Shown here piece after piece: positions 27,442 through 35,796 of a DNA stretch of 59,885 nucleotides (its first letter is position 1; each line of letters begins with the position of its first letter). The notes under the pieces were generated by a model. The model saw only the letters and a list, made by a program, of their open reading frames with translations, was not told where the DNA came from and made no database searches. The DNA is from Clostridiaceae bacterium DTU079 (GTDB lineage Bacteria; Bacillota; Clostridia; Acetivibrionales; Acetivibrionaceae). Position numbers and translations under genes: made by a program. The stretch spans positions 1 through 59,885 of the forward strand of contig LFSC01000012.1 in NCBI GenBank assembly GCA_001512505.1. The letters are read 5' to 3'.

Positions 27442-28179
27442 TTAAAGCTTATAGAACCAATTCCAATCACCATGGTAAATCATCCTTTTACTCATGCCGC
27501 CATCTACAACAAAGGTTTCCCCTGTAATAAAATCCTGACTGCACAAAAACAGAACCATATTGGATATATCCTTTGGTGTTCCCACTTTACCGGCCGGTAT
27601 TGCAGCACAATCTTCCCGGCTAAAATCCTGTGTGTCCTGTACATTAATCCAGCCTGGGGCAATACAATTAACAAGCACATTCGGTGCGAGCGATATCGCC
27701 AGAGCATGGGTCAGTGCAACAAGTCCGCCTTTCGTGCTGGCATATGCCTCTGAATCAGGCTCCGACTGAAATGCTCGTGTCGATGCAATGTTTATAATTC
27801 TGCCTTTGTTCTTAATTAATTCATCCTTACACAAACGACTTAATTCATAAGGAGCTTTTAATCCGACAGAAAGGGTATAATCAAATTCCTCATAAGTTAA
27901 GGAAGACAAAATTCCTTTATTGCTGCGGCAAGCGTTATTTACCAGTACATCAATTCGATGCAACCTTTCCATTGCAAATTCAACGAACCTTTTCAACGTT
28001 AACGGATCGGCAACATCGCCGTGAAAATAAAACAGATTCGGATGCTCTTTTGCAAAATCAGCAGATTGCTTTTCATCTATATCAATAAAGCATACCTTAT
28101 CACCGTCTTGAATGAAGTCCAGGCAGATCTGCTTTCCTATACCGTGACCGCCTCCGGTAACAATAATACCTCTGTTCAT
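27442..28179 (-). CDS. SDR-family oxidoreductase
   Basis: 245 residues of classical short-chain dehydrogenase: TGGGHGIG cofactor loop, Asp-rich FIDIDEK favouring NAD(H), NNA, IASTRAF with catalytic Ser, YASTKGG with Tyr-x-x-x-Lys, and the APGWIN and TGETFVVDGGMS C-terminal motifs. It oxidises or reduces an alcohol/ketone; the substrate is unknown. A GGAGGAAATA ribosome site precedes the ATG. Divergent from the spore-surface-like gene at 28352. Confidence 0.85.
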   Translation of the reverse strand: MNRGIIVTGGGHGIGKQICLDFIQDGDKVCFIDIDEKQSADFAKEHPNLFYFHGDVADPLTLKRFVEFAMERLHRIDVLVNNACRSNKGILSSLTYEEFDYTLSVGLKAPYELSRLCKDELIKNKGRIINIASTRAFQSEPDSEAYASTKGGLVALTHALAISLAPNVLVNCIAPGWINVQDTQDFSREDCAAIPAGKVGTPKDISNMVLFLCSQDFITGETFVVDGGMSKRMIYHGDWNWFYKL

Positions 28180-28280
28180 TATTTCCTCCTTTTAATCTAT
28201 AACATTATACAATACCGTTAATACCATTATTATATATTATATCTTTTTTAATAGATATAATATTTTTTAAGTTTACATAA

Positions 28281-28310
28281 AACACTTTTTTTCTTCTCTT
28301 TCATATAATA
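28281..28310 (+). promoter_or_regulatory. Possible sigma-K-type sporulation promoter
   Basis: AACA (28281-28284), then 17 bases, then CATATAATA (28302-28310). This fits the mother-cell sigma-K pattern (MACM, 16-17, CATANNNTA) and places a transcript start about 35 bases before the ATG at 28352. A sigma-A reading (TATAAT without a good -35) is possible. Confidence 0.35.
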
Positions 28311-28351
28311 TTTTAGGAACATTAATCCATTCAATAAGGAGGATTAGCTCT

Positions 28352-29749
28352 ATGAAAAAGAAATTAACTTTGGCAAAGGAACCGGATGTTGGGACCATAC
28401 AAGCCGGTAACACAATATATAGAGTATTTGTCCAAGATATACCCGGGGAAGCTGTTGGTGATTACACAGCAACCACCGGCCCGAATCACCCATTAGGTTC
28501 TGGAAGGAATTTACTTTTCGGTAGCGGTTCACCCGGCACATCCTTTAACACATTTCGTTCATATACGACAATGACAGACTACACCGTGGATGATTTTGCA
28601 ACTTCTGCGCCACCGTTTACTAAAGTTAATATCAGGCAATTCGGTGCCACATTCCCTCTGGGTACTAGCGGTGCAAGGACAATTTATGTTTTGCCCGGTC
28701 CGCCTGCTACACCGGATGCATTGACTATAGTGCAGGATGTTAACGTTATCGGAACTGCTTTCGAAGATTCGTATATTGAAGTTAAGGTTAAAATTACAAA
28801 CAACAGCAAGGCAGATACTAAAATCGGGATACGCTACCTTTGGGACACACTGATAGGCGAAGATGACGGGCCAACATTCCAAACGCTTAATCCCATTGGC
28901 CCGCTGAGAACGAAGGAAACTGAATATGATCAACCGGAATTTGAAGCTTTTCAAGTAGCAGATAATGATAGCAACCCAAATCCGCCAACATATATTGTTT
29001 TCGGAACGGTAAGAGGTCCGGAAAACATTGGCATAAGCACTCCGCCTACCCGTATTCAATATGTTAGTTGGTCAAATAGCAGAGATACCACCTTTGACTA
29101 TACCATCGACCCAAACAGGAACATTGCCGATGAGCCTATTAATGACAGTGCAGTGCTTTACTATTGGGGCCACAACGAAGAAACTGCACTTAGTCTTAAG
29201 GCAAAAGGAGGTTCGTTTACCAGTGTAGCTGCATTGTTTGCTACAAAACCGGGAATTGTTCCGCCTTTTATCAATAATAACATCTGCGTTAAAGTAAACA
29301 GAATATTTGACGTATGCAAACAAGAAGTATCTCATACTAAGGAACTATCTGTTTCATCATTGAAATGCGGTCTTTTACTGGGATGCGAAATTACAAAAGC
29401 GCATTGTTTTGTGACTCGGATAAATGAAAATACCGTGCAAGTATGTGTTGATCTTAGTATTGCTTACAAGACCAAAATAAACGGCAGAATAACGTATGAA
29501 ATTAAGCCGTTGGCTTTTACTACGACAGCCCATTTAACAGTCCCTGAAAACGCTGCTGTTATCTGTGAAATACAGAATCCAACTTGTGAAAGCACACAAC
29601 TTGAAGGCAGTTTAGTTGAAACTACAGTTCATGCATGTATCCGACTGCAATCAACGGGTGTCGAATCTGTTGTAATGCCATTCGTTGCCAGCTGCCCAGT
29701 ACGACTTTGTACTCCCGACACAGTTGGAACCTTGGAGCAGCAAGATTAA
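28352..29749 (+). CDS. Uncharacterised protein, probable spore-coat/exosporium type
   Basis: 465 residues with no signal peptide and no membrane segment. The N-terminal ~310 residues look beta-rich and low in charge contrast (Gly, Pro, Thr, Asn). The C-terminal ~150 residues open with NICVKVNRIFDVCKQEV and carry about nine cysteines; I associate this cysteine-bearing 'VKV-R-FD-C' segment with clostridial spore-coat-like proteins, from memory. Together with the sigma-K-like promoter this suggests mother-cell assembly onto the spore, but neither is proof. AAGGAGG precedes the ATG. Single gene with a strong terminator. Confidence 0.45.
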   Translation: MKKKLTLAKEPDVGTIQAGNTIYRVFVQDIPGEAVGDYTATTGPNHPLGSGRNLLFGSGSPGTSFNTFRSYTTMTDYTVDDFATSAPPFTKVNIRQFGATFPLGTSGARTIYVLPGPPATPDALTIVQDVNVIGTAFEDSYIEVKVKITNNSKADTKIGIRYLWDTLIGEDDGPTFQTLNPIGPLRTKETEYDQPEFEAFQVADNDSNPNPPTYIVFGTVRGPENIGISTPPTRIQYVSWSNSRDTTFDYTIDPNRNIADEPINDSAVLYYWGHNEETALSLKAKGGSFTSVAALFATKPGIVPPFINNNICVKVNRIFDVCKQEVSHTKELSVSSLKCGLLLGCEITKAHCFVTRINENTVQVCVDLSIAYKTKINGRITYEIKPLAFTTTAHLTVPENAAVICEIQNPTCESTQLEGSLVETTVHACIRLQSTGVESVVMPFVASCPVRLCTPDTVGTLEQQD

Positions 29750-29761
29750 AAAAATGATAAA

Positions 29762-29830
29762 ATGCAGCCGGCGACAATATTTGATATCGTCAAAAGGCAG
29801 CAACGCGAGATGGTAACACTTACGCTGCAT
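29762..29830 (+). other. Structured 3' region with closing stem
   Basis: atgcagc (29762-29768) is exactly complementary to gctgcat (29824-29830), enclosing about 55 bases that can form smaller stems (cgac with gtcg-like partners). It lies between the stop codon of the preceding gene and its terminator. It could be a 3' UTR structure or a small RNA; I recognise no family. Confidence 0.3.
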
Positions 29831-29872
29831 AAAAAACAGAACCTTGGTAATTTACCTAAGGTTCTGTTTTTT
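29831..29872. terminator. Perfect 15-bp hairpin, bidirectional terminator
   Basis: aaaaaacagaacctt (29831-29845) is an exact inverted repeat of 29858-29872 with a 12-base loop; A- and T-runs flank it so it can work on both strands. It separates convergent genes. Confidence 0.9.
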
Positions 29873-29896
29873 CGGTATAATTGCGTCTATTTATGT

Positions 29897-32446
29897 TTAT
29901 CTGCATAACAACTTTTGTGTTACAATATCGGAATATATCTCCATACCTTCTGTATTTGAAACATGAATAACATCTTTAAATTGCACGCTTTCGGGCAAGA
30001 AAGATGTAAGCAGATTCTCCTTTTGCAAAATATGCTCAGGATTAAATATTACATCCTGATATCCGTCAAAAATAGCCACATAAAAGATCTCCGATTCAAC
30101 AATATCCTGAAAGAAATGGCTGCCGTAGGATAGTTCCGGCATAAAACCTTCTTTTTTGGAAGAATACTCACAAAGAACCTTCATATTGCATAATTCCGTA
30201 AAGTGCACCGGAATTCCAAGGGACGGTGTAGTACTTCCCCACCTGCCCGGCCCCACCAGCATGGCATTTCTCCCTTTCATCTCTCTGTTAATTAAGCCAA
30301 TTTGTCTGGCCACCTCGTATTTTGCATGTTCACTTAGTTTTAAGTAGGCATTGGCTCTAACAAATATAACATAATCGATGGACAGCCGCACACTTCCTCC
30401 CATGAAGTTGCCTTTACTTGAAAAGAAGCACTCCTTCACATCCTTTAATTCCGGTATCTTCACTGTCTTGCCCAAGCCTTTGGTTTGCAACGGACGGCAT
30501 TGCAAGAGATTTATTTTAAAGGAATTATCCGTTTTAAAGTTAGCTGTAAATTCGATATCAACCGGGTAATCGTATGCTTTTGACAGTTGAGCCAGCATTT
30601 CTCTCATTATGGAAGCAAACTTTGTATCCGTAAAAAGTTTTTTAAAATCCAACAAACAAGGTATCTTCCTATCCGTATATCCCAGTTCACGCATTCGAAC
30701 TTCGGCGGCATAATCCGGGCTTGCAAACAATTGCTTGTCGGCCTTTAAAGGAAGGGATAAAATTTCATCCAAATCTCTGCTTTCCAAAACATTATCTTTA
30801 AGTGAAAGTAAATCCAACCGGTGTTGAGAAAATTTCTTCTGGTCTTCATAATTCATCGGAGGAATTCTCAGTGGGTTGTCAAGGCATACCACCTTCACAT
30901 AATCTCCATCGGTTCGGTCCACTGCTCTGGTACCCAATCCGAACACAAGGCGAAGCATTCCTGCATTCATATCAATACTTTCATCCCAAACATAGAGGTT
31001 GGAGGAATTACCCACACCTGCGATATGAGGGAAAAACCAGTCTCCATACCTGTCTCCCGATACACGTTGTACCAATATGGCCATTTGCTCATCCTGAAGA
31101 GCCAGTCCCCGATTCATTCTATAGTTTAGTGCGTCTTCGTTCATGGTACTTGCATAAACAGTGCGCACAGCCTGTTCAAAGGCCTCATAACGCTCTTGCG
31201 GTGTTCCCTGATTTACACAAAAGACACTCTCATATTTCCCTGCAAAGGCATTTCCGAAGTTGTCTTCCAGCAAGGAGCTGGAACGTACAATAATAGGAGA
31301 TTGACCGAAATACTCCAGCATTTGCACAAACTGTTCTTGTATATCCTTGGGGAAGGTTCCGTGTAACAGCTTTTCTTTAAGCTCTGCCGCATATTTATAA
31401 TAACCCTCAGGAGATTTTTGCTTGGTACGAAGTCTCCACCAGCCGTTTTGAACAATATACGTGTAAAAAACATCGGAGCCGATGTAAAACGAATCATGGG
31501 GCTCCATAAATGATGTAAAGCGCTCACCGCCTTCAATCTCCAATATTTTTCTTGCCAGAAGCATACCGACGCTTTTTCCGCCGATAAAACCGGTACCGAT
31601 TTCCCTGGATGCAATGTCAAGAATATCTTTTAGCGTGAAATACCGGTCACATAACTGAAACATTCGGGAATCACTGCCGATAAGCATATACATGAGGCGC
31701 TTCTTTACCGCTTCCTGTTTCTCAACGGAAGAACTCAAAACTTTTTTCGCTTCTTTAAAAATAGTATTCCAATGATCGAGTTTTATTTCCCCTCGATTAA
31801 TTCTATTAAAAAGTTCAGAAGCATCAGAACTGGATGTAATGCATACTGCCTTCTGGCCTTCTATGAAATGTGGAAAAAACATGGTGGGAGAATAGCGCTG
31901 CCATACCTTAAGGGGATGAATATAGGTTTTATCATTGATTTGATATAAATCCAGAAGGATCTGGGTCGTTTCACGAATACCGGCAATGGTATTATAGGTA
32001 TGGAAATTCCGCTTAATAGCAAAATATGCAATCGTATCCAGTTCAAATAAATACGGACAGGTAGCTTTAAAAAAATTACCGGTCATCAAATCTGAATGCC
32101 AGTATTTTAATAAGTCGGTAAGGCAATCAAAAACATAAAATACCCTTTTGCCTTTCTCTTTAATAAGGTTGTGTATTTCGGTAGCAAAACTTTCAAAGCC
32201 TTTTCCTGCATCAATATGATAAGTCTCAATATCCCTGTCGTTATCCAATAAAGGTTCATGACTTGCAAAGCGAATATAAACCAGACTTACATTTTCCGTC
32301 TTTGCACTCTCTACAAAATAATTAACCATTCTCTTATAGTCTGAAACGGAATCCACTTGCCATACTACATTATCTCCGTAACGCAAGTGGTCAATTACCT
32401 CATCGAAACCTTTTAATCCCGTGCTGACTTTGTCGTATAAATTCAT
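29897..32446 (-). CDS. PEP/pyruvate-binding (PPDK N-terminal) domain protein with degenerate KaiC/RecA-like N-terminus
   Basis: 849 residues. The first ~200 residues (STGLKGFDEVIDHLRYGDNVVWQV) align in pattern with KaiC-type RecA ATPases but the Walker A loop is lost. From about 285 the nucleotide-binding domain of pyruvate phosphate dikinase/PEP synthase appears (GFIGGKSVGMLLAR, IIVRSSSLLEDNFGNAFAGKYES, LQCRPLQ). The phosphohistidine and PEP-binding barrel domains are absent; a C-terminal domain (AMLVGPGRWGSTTPSLG) of unknown role replaces them. It may be an ATP-grasp phosphotransferase with a regulatory N-terminus. The ATG at 32446 fits GGGGTG better than 32458. Confidence 0.7.
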   Translation of the reverse strand: MNLYDKVSTGLKGFDEVIDHLRYGDNVVWQVDSVSDYKRMVNYFVESAKTENVSLVYIRFASHEPLLDNDRDIETYHIDAGKGFESFATEIHNLIKEKGKRVFYVFDCLTDLLKYWHSDLMTGNFFKATCPYLFELDTIAYFAIKRNFHTYNTIAGIRETTQILLDLYQINDKTYIHPLKVWQRYSPTMFFPHFIEGQKAVCITSSSDASELFNRINRGEIKLDHWNTIFKEAKKVLSSSVEKQEAVKKRLMYMLIGSDSRMFQLCDRYFTLKDILDIASREIGTGFIGGKSVGMLLARKILEIEGGERFTSFMEPHDSFYIGSDVFYTYIVQNGWWRLRTKQKSPEGYYKYAAELKEKLLHGTFPKDIQEQFVQMLEYFGQSPIIVRSSSLLEDNFGNAFAGKYESVFCVNQGTPQERYEAFEQAVRTVYASTMNEDALNYRMNRGLALQDEQMAILVQRVSGDRYGDWFFPHIAGVGNSSNLYVWDESIDMNAGMLRLVFGLGTRAVDRTDGDYVKVVCLDNPLRIPPMNYEDQKKFSQHRLDLLSLKDNVLESRDLDEILSLPLKADKQLFASPDYAAEVRMRELGYTDRKIPCLLDFKKLFTDTKFASIMREMLAQLSKAYDYPVDIEFTANFKTDNSFKINLLQCRPLQTKGLGKTVKIPELKDVKECFFSSKGNFMGGSVRLSIDYVIFVRANAYLKLSEHAKYEVARQIGLINREMKGRNAMLVGPGRWGSTTPSLGIPVHFTELCNMKVLCEYSSKKEGFMPELSYGSHFFQDIVESEIFYVAIFDGYQDVIFNPEHILQKENLLTSFLPESVQFKDVIHVSNTEGMEIYSDIVTQKLLCR

Positions 32447-32654
32447 GGCACACCCCATTTCTGTTTAATGTATTTTCAAATTAACTTAACCGTTTGAAAT
32501 CTTTTTATACCTTAGTTACACAAGTAAACTCCATCATTTTTAATCTTTTTAATAATTATACCATACTTTTTTTGGTACTGATTATACAAGTTGAAGCCGG
32601 AAAAGAAATATGCTACAATCAGACAGAAAAAATTAATTATGAAAGGTGACATAG

Positions 32655-33884
32655 ATGAAACAGGAACGGCAGTATCCCAAAGTTATGATTTCCTCCAAAG
32701 CAGAACGCAGTGTCAAGAACGGGCATCCATGGATATACGGGGAAGAGATTCTCAAAACAGAGGGCGTACCGCAAAACGGCGGGCTGGTGGACGTGTTTGC
32801 CGGAAACGCCTATATGGGTACGGGTTTTTATAACAGTGCCAGTAAAATTACCGTTCGACTTATTTCACGCAACGCCAACGATGTATTTGACGCACGTTTT
32901 TGGCGCCGCCGTGTGGAATATGCCGTTCGTTACCGCAAAACCGTTATGCCCGGTGCAGATTTCGCCTGCTGCCGCTTGATTCACGGTGAGGCTGACCAAA
33001 TGCCCGGGCTGACAGTGGACCGATACAGCAACATTCTGTCCGTGCAAATTACCTGCCTCGGCATGGAACTTATCAAGGATACGGTTTACCGCGCCCTTTG
33101 GGACGTGCTTGGCGAAATGGGTGAAACTATCACCGGTATTTATGAACGCAATGATATTGCCCTTCGCACACTGGAAAGTCTATCGGAGTCTAAGGGCTGG
33201 TACCGGTTCGATGGCATACCTGCTCCCGAATCCGCCGTGACCGAAATATGCGAAAACGGCGTGAAATATCTGGTTGACGTGGAAAACGGACAGAAAACCG
33301 GCTTTTTTCTTGACCAGAAGTATAACCGCGCCGCTGTGGCCAGGATTGCCAAGGACAAGCGGGTGTTGGACTGTTTTACCCATACCGGATCCTTCGGCTT
33401 AAATGCAGCTCTGGGCGGAGCAGAGCATGTGACCTGCGTGGATATTTCCCAGTCGGCTATTGAAATGTCAAAAGAAAATGCCGTACGCAACGGTGTGGAC
33501 GGAAAAATGGATTTTCTGTGCGAGGACGTATTTGACCTGCTGACAAAGCTGGCAGACCGGAAATGTAGAGATTATGACTATATCATTCTTGATCCTCCGG
33601 CCTTTACCAAATCCCGTAAAACAGTGCAATCTGCTGCCCGCGGATACAAAGAGATTAACTTAAAGGCTATGAAGCTGTTGCCTCGTGGTGGATATTTGGC
33701 TACTTGCAGCTGTAGCCATTTCATGACGGATAAATTGTTCCGCAAAATGCTGGCAAGTGCAGCAAAGGATGCCTCAGTATCTCTCAGGCAGATTGAAGCC
33801 CGACAACAAGCCCCGGACCATCCAATCCTGTGGAATGTTCCGGAGACCGATTACCTTAAGTTTTACATCTTTCAGGTAGTATGA
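32655..33884 (+). CDS. Class I SAM-dependent rRNA methyltransferase, RlmI-like
   Basis: 409 residues. A PUA-like RNA-binding domain (about 8-85, SVKNGHPWIYGEEI) is followed by an RlmI-type central domain (LIHGEADQMPGLTVDRY) and a Rossmann methyltransferase (QKTGFFLDQKYNR, VLDCFTHTGSFGLNAA, DYIILDPPAFTKS, CSCSHFM). E. coli RlmI makes m5C1962 of 23S rRNA; the same reaction is likely. AAAGGTG precedes the ATG. The coding region is distinctly richer in G and C than most neighbours (34 of 60 at 33001-33060) and lacks operon partners, so it may have been acquired. Confidence 0.88.
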   Translation: MKQERQYPKVMISSKAERSVKNGHPWIYGEEILKTEGVPQNGGLVDVFAGNAYMGTGFYNSASKITVRLISRNANDVFDARFWRRRVEYAVRYRKTVMPGADFACCRLIHGEADQMPGLTVDRYSNILSVQITCLGMELIKDTVYRALWDVLGEMGETITGIYERNDIALRTLESLSESKGWYRFDGIPAPESAVTEICENGVKYLVDVENGQKTGFFLDQKYNRAAVARIAKDKRVLDCFTHTGSFGLNAALGGAEHVTCVDISQSAIEMSKENAVRNGVDGKMDFLCEDVFDLLTKLADRKCRDYDYIILDPPAFTKSRKTVQSAARGYKEINLKAMKLLPRGGYLATCSCSHFMTDKLFRKMLASAAKDASVSLRQIEARQQAPDHPILWNVPETDYLKFYIFQVV

Positions 33885-33970
33885 CCTGTTTTTCGGAGAG
33901 AATCATTTTTTACGGTCTAACAACACTTTTCTGGATTTTTTAATCAAACTCTTATCGGTTATATTAAACA

Positions 33971-33993
33971 AGGTCAGGTATTATACCTGACCT
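33971..33993. terminator. Hairpin between rlmI-like gene and hydrogenase operon
   Basis: aggtcaggta (33971-33980) is an exact inverted repeat of 33984-33993 with a 3-base loop. The T-runs are short, but position between convergent genes supports a bidirectional terminator. Confidence 0.65.
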
Positions 33994-34027
33994 CATTCAG
34001 CATTTATTTAGTACTTTTTTATTTCAA

Positions 34028-35776
34028 TTATTCTACCGGATAGTTTTCCCTCTTTACATAATGGGTATGCAAGAGCTCGTGTGCCTTATGACTGCCCGGT
34101 TCACCCAGGAACTCATCATAAAGCGCTTTAACCTTCGGATTCTCATGAGACTTTCTTATAGGAAGGGATTTATCCTCTTCATAAATGGCTTTTGCCCTCT
34201 CCTGCCTCAAGTCAATCCAGCTTCTTACCTCCGACGGTTGGATCGGCTGACCTCCACCGTTTACACAGCCACCGGGACATGCCATTATCTCAACAAAGTG
34301 ATAGTCCGCTTCTCCTGCCTTTATCTTATCAAGAAGCTTTTTAGCATTTCCCAGACCGTGGGCAACAGCAGCCTTCAAGGTGATTCCTTCTAATTCTATA
34401 GTAGCTTCCTTTATACCCTCAACCCCTCTTACCTGGGTGTATTCAACATTGTCAATTGACTTTCCGCTCAAAATTTCGGCAACGGTTCTCAGAGCTGCTT
34501 CCATAACTCCTCCGGTAGCACCGAAGATGACACCGGCTCCGGAAGCTTCACCCATCGGATCGTCAAAGGTTCTTTCCGGTAAATCCTTAAAGTCAATTCC
34601 GGCTTCCCTTATCATCCTTGCAAGCTCCCTGGTAGTAAGAACCACGTCTACATCAGGATATCCGGTTGCAGACATTTCAGGTCTCTGTGCTTCAAACTTC
34701 TTAGCAGTACATGGCATTATCGATACAACAAATATCTTTGAAGGATCAATACCGTTCTTCTCTGCATAATAGGATTTAAGCACAGCACCAAACATCTCGT
34801 GCGGGGATTTGCATGTTGAGAGATTGTCTAAAAATTCCGGATAATTGTGCTCACAGAACTTAATCCATCCGGGGCTGCAGGATGTAATCAACGGTAGCTT
34901 TCCACCGTTTTTAATTCTGTTCAGAAGCTCAGTACCTTCTTCCATAATAGTGAGGTCTGCAGCGGTATCGGTGTCAAACACCTTATTAAAGCCCAAACGT
35001 CTCAACGCAGCTACCATGTTGCTTGTTACCCTTGAACCGATTGGCATCCCAAATTCTTCACCCAATGCAACCCTTACTGCAGGTGCTGTTTGAACTATTA
35101 CATGCATATCGGGATCGTCAAGAGCTTTCCATACCTTGTCGGTATCATCCTTTTCTCTCAATGCACCGACAGGGCAGACTGTAATACACTGTCCGCAATT
35201 AACACACGGTACCTCGCTGAGGGATTTATTGAAGGCTGATGAAACAATGGTTCTAAATCCTCTCTCCATTGTATCTATCACTGCGACACTCTGAACATTT
35301 TTACACATGCTCACACAACGTCTGCACAAAATACACTTGTTCGGATCTCTTACGATGGACGGAGACAAATCGTCTACCGGGAAATTGCCCATCTCACCTT
35401 CAAAGCGTATATCCTTTATATTTAATTCTTCGGCCAGTTTCTGAAGCTCACAATTTCTGCTTCTTACACAGGTCAAACATTTCTTGTCATGGTTTGACAG
35501 TATCAATTCCAACGTTACTTTCCTTGCTTCTCTAACTGCAGGAGACTGTGTATATATTTCAAGTCCTTCCGATACAGGATATACACAAGCTGCTTGCAGG
35601 CTCCTTGCGCCCTTAACCTCCACAACGCACATACGGCATGCACCGATCTCATTTATGTCCTTAAGGAAGCAAAGGGTAGGTATATCTATGTTTGCAATTC
35701 TTGCAGCCTCCAACACTGTTATACCGGCCGGAACCTGAAGTTTACGGGTATCTATAGTAATATTAACCATTTCCAT
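34028..35776 (-). CDS. hydA: NADH-coupled [FeFe]-hydrogenase, catalytic subunit HydA
   Basis: 582 residues. Order: plant-type [2Fe-2S] domain (Cys-containing FLKDINEIGACRMC), the His-Cys3 [4Fe-4S] motif (NHDKKCLTCVRSRNC), two [4Fe-4S] motifs (CILCRRCVSMC, CVNCGQCITVC), then the H-cluster domain with L1 TSCSPGW (Cys300), L2 MPCTAKKFE (Cys356) and L3 MACPGGCVNGGG (Cys500, Cys504). L1 has Ser301 in place of the second Cys of the usual TSCCP. It makes H2 from electrons delivered through HydB. It is the last gene of a five-gene operon (start at 39053) and the 20-base gap to HydB shows co-transcription. Maturation genes hydEFG are not here. Confidence 0.93.
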   Translation of the reverse strand: MEMVNITIDTRKLQVPAGITVLEAARIANIDIPTLCFLKDINEIGACRMCVVEVKGARSLQAACVYPVSEGLEIYTQSPAVREARKVTLELILSNHDKKCLTCVRSRNCELQKLAEELNIKDIRFEGEMGNFPVDDLSPSIVRDPNKCILCRRCVSMCKNVQSVAVIDTMERGFRTIVSSAFNKSLSEVPCVNCGQCITVCPVGALREKDDTDKVWKALDDPDMHVIVQTAPAVRVALGEEFGMPIGSRVTSNMVAALRRLGFNKVFDTDTAADLTIMEEGTELLNRIKNGGKLPLITSCSPGWIKFCEHNYPEFLDNLSTCKSPHEMFGAVLKSYYAEKNGIDPSKIFVVSIMPCTAKKFEAQRPEMSATGYPDVDVVLTTRELARMIREAGIDFKDLPERTFDDPMGEASGAGVIFGATGGVMEAALRTVAEILSGKSIDNVEYTQVRGVEGIKEATIELEGITLKAAVAHGLGNAKKLLDKIKAGEADYHFVEIMACPGGCVNGGGQPIQPSEVRSWIDLRQERAKAIYEEDKSLPIRKSHENPKVKALYDEFLGEPGSHKAHELLHTHYVKRENYPVE

Positions 35777-35796
35777 GTCTTTTCTCTCTCCTTTCC

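Noticed and set aside
30802-31293. 163-codon plus-strand frame inside the PEP/pyruvate-binding gene
   Set aside because: Shadow frame rich in His/Pro/Ser with no ribosome site; the minus-strand frame has recognisable domains.
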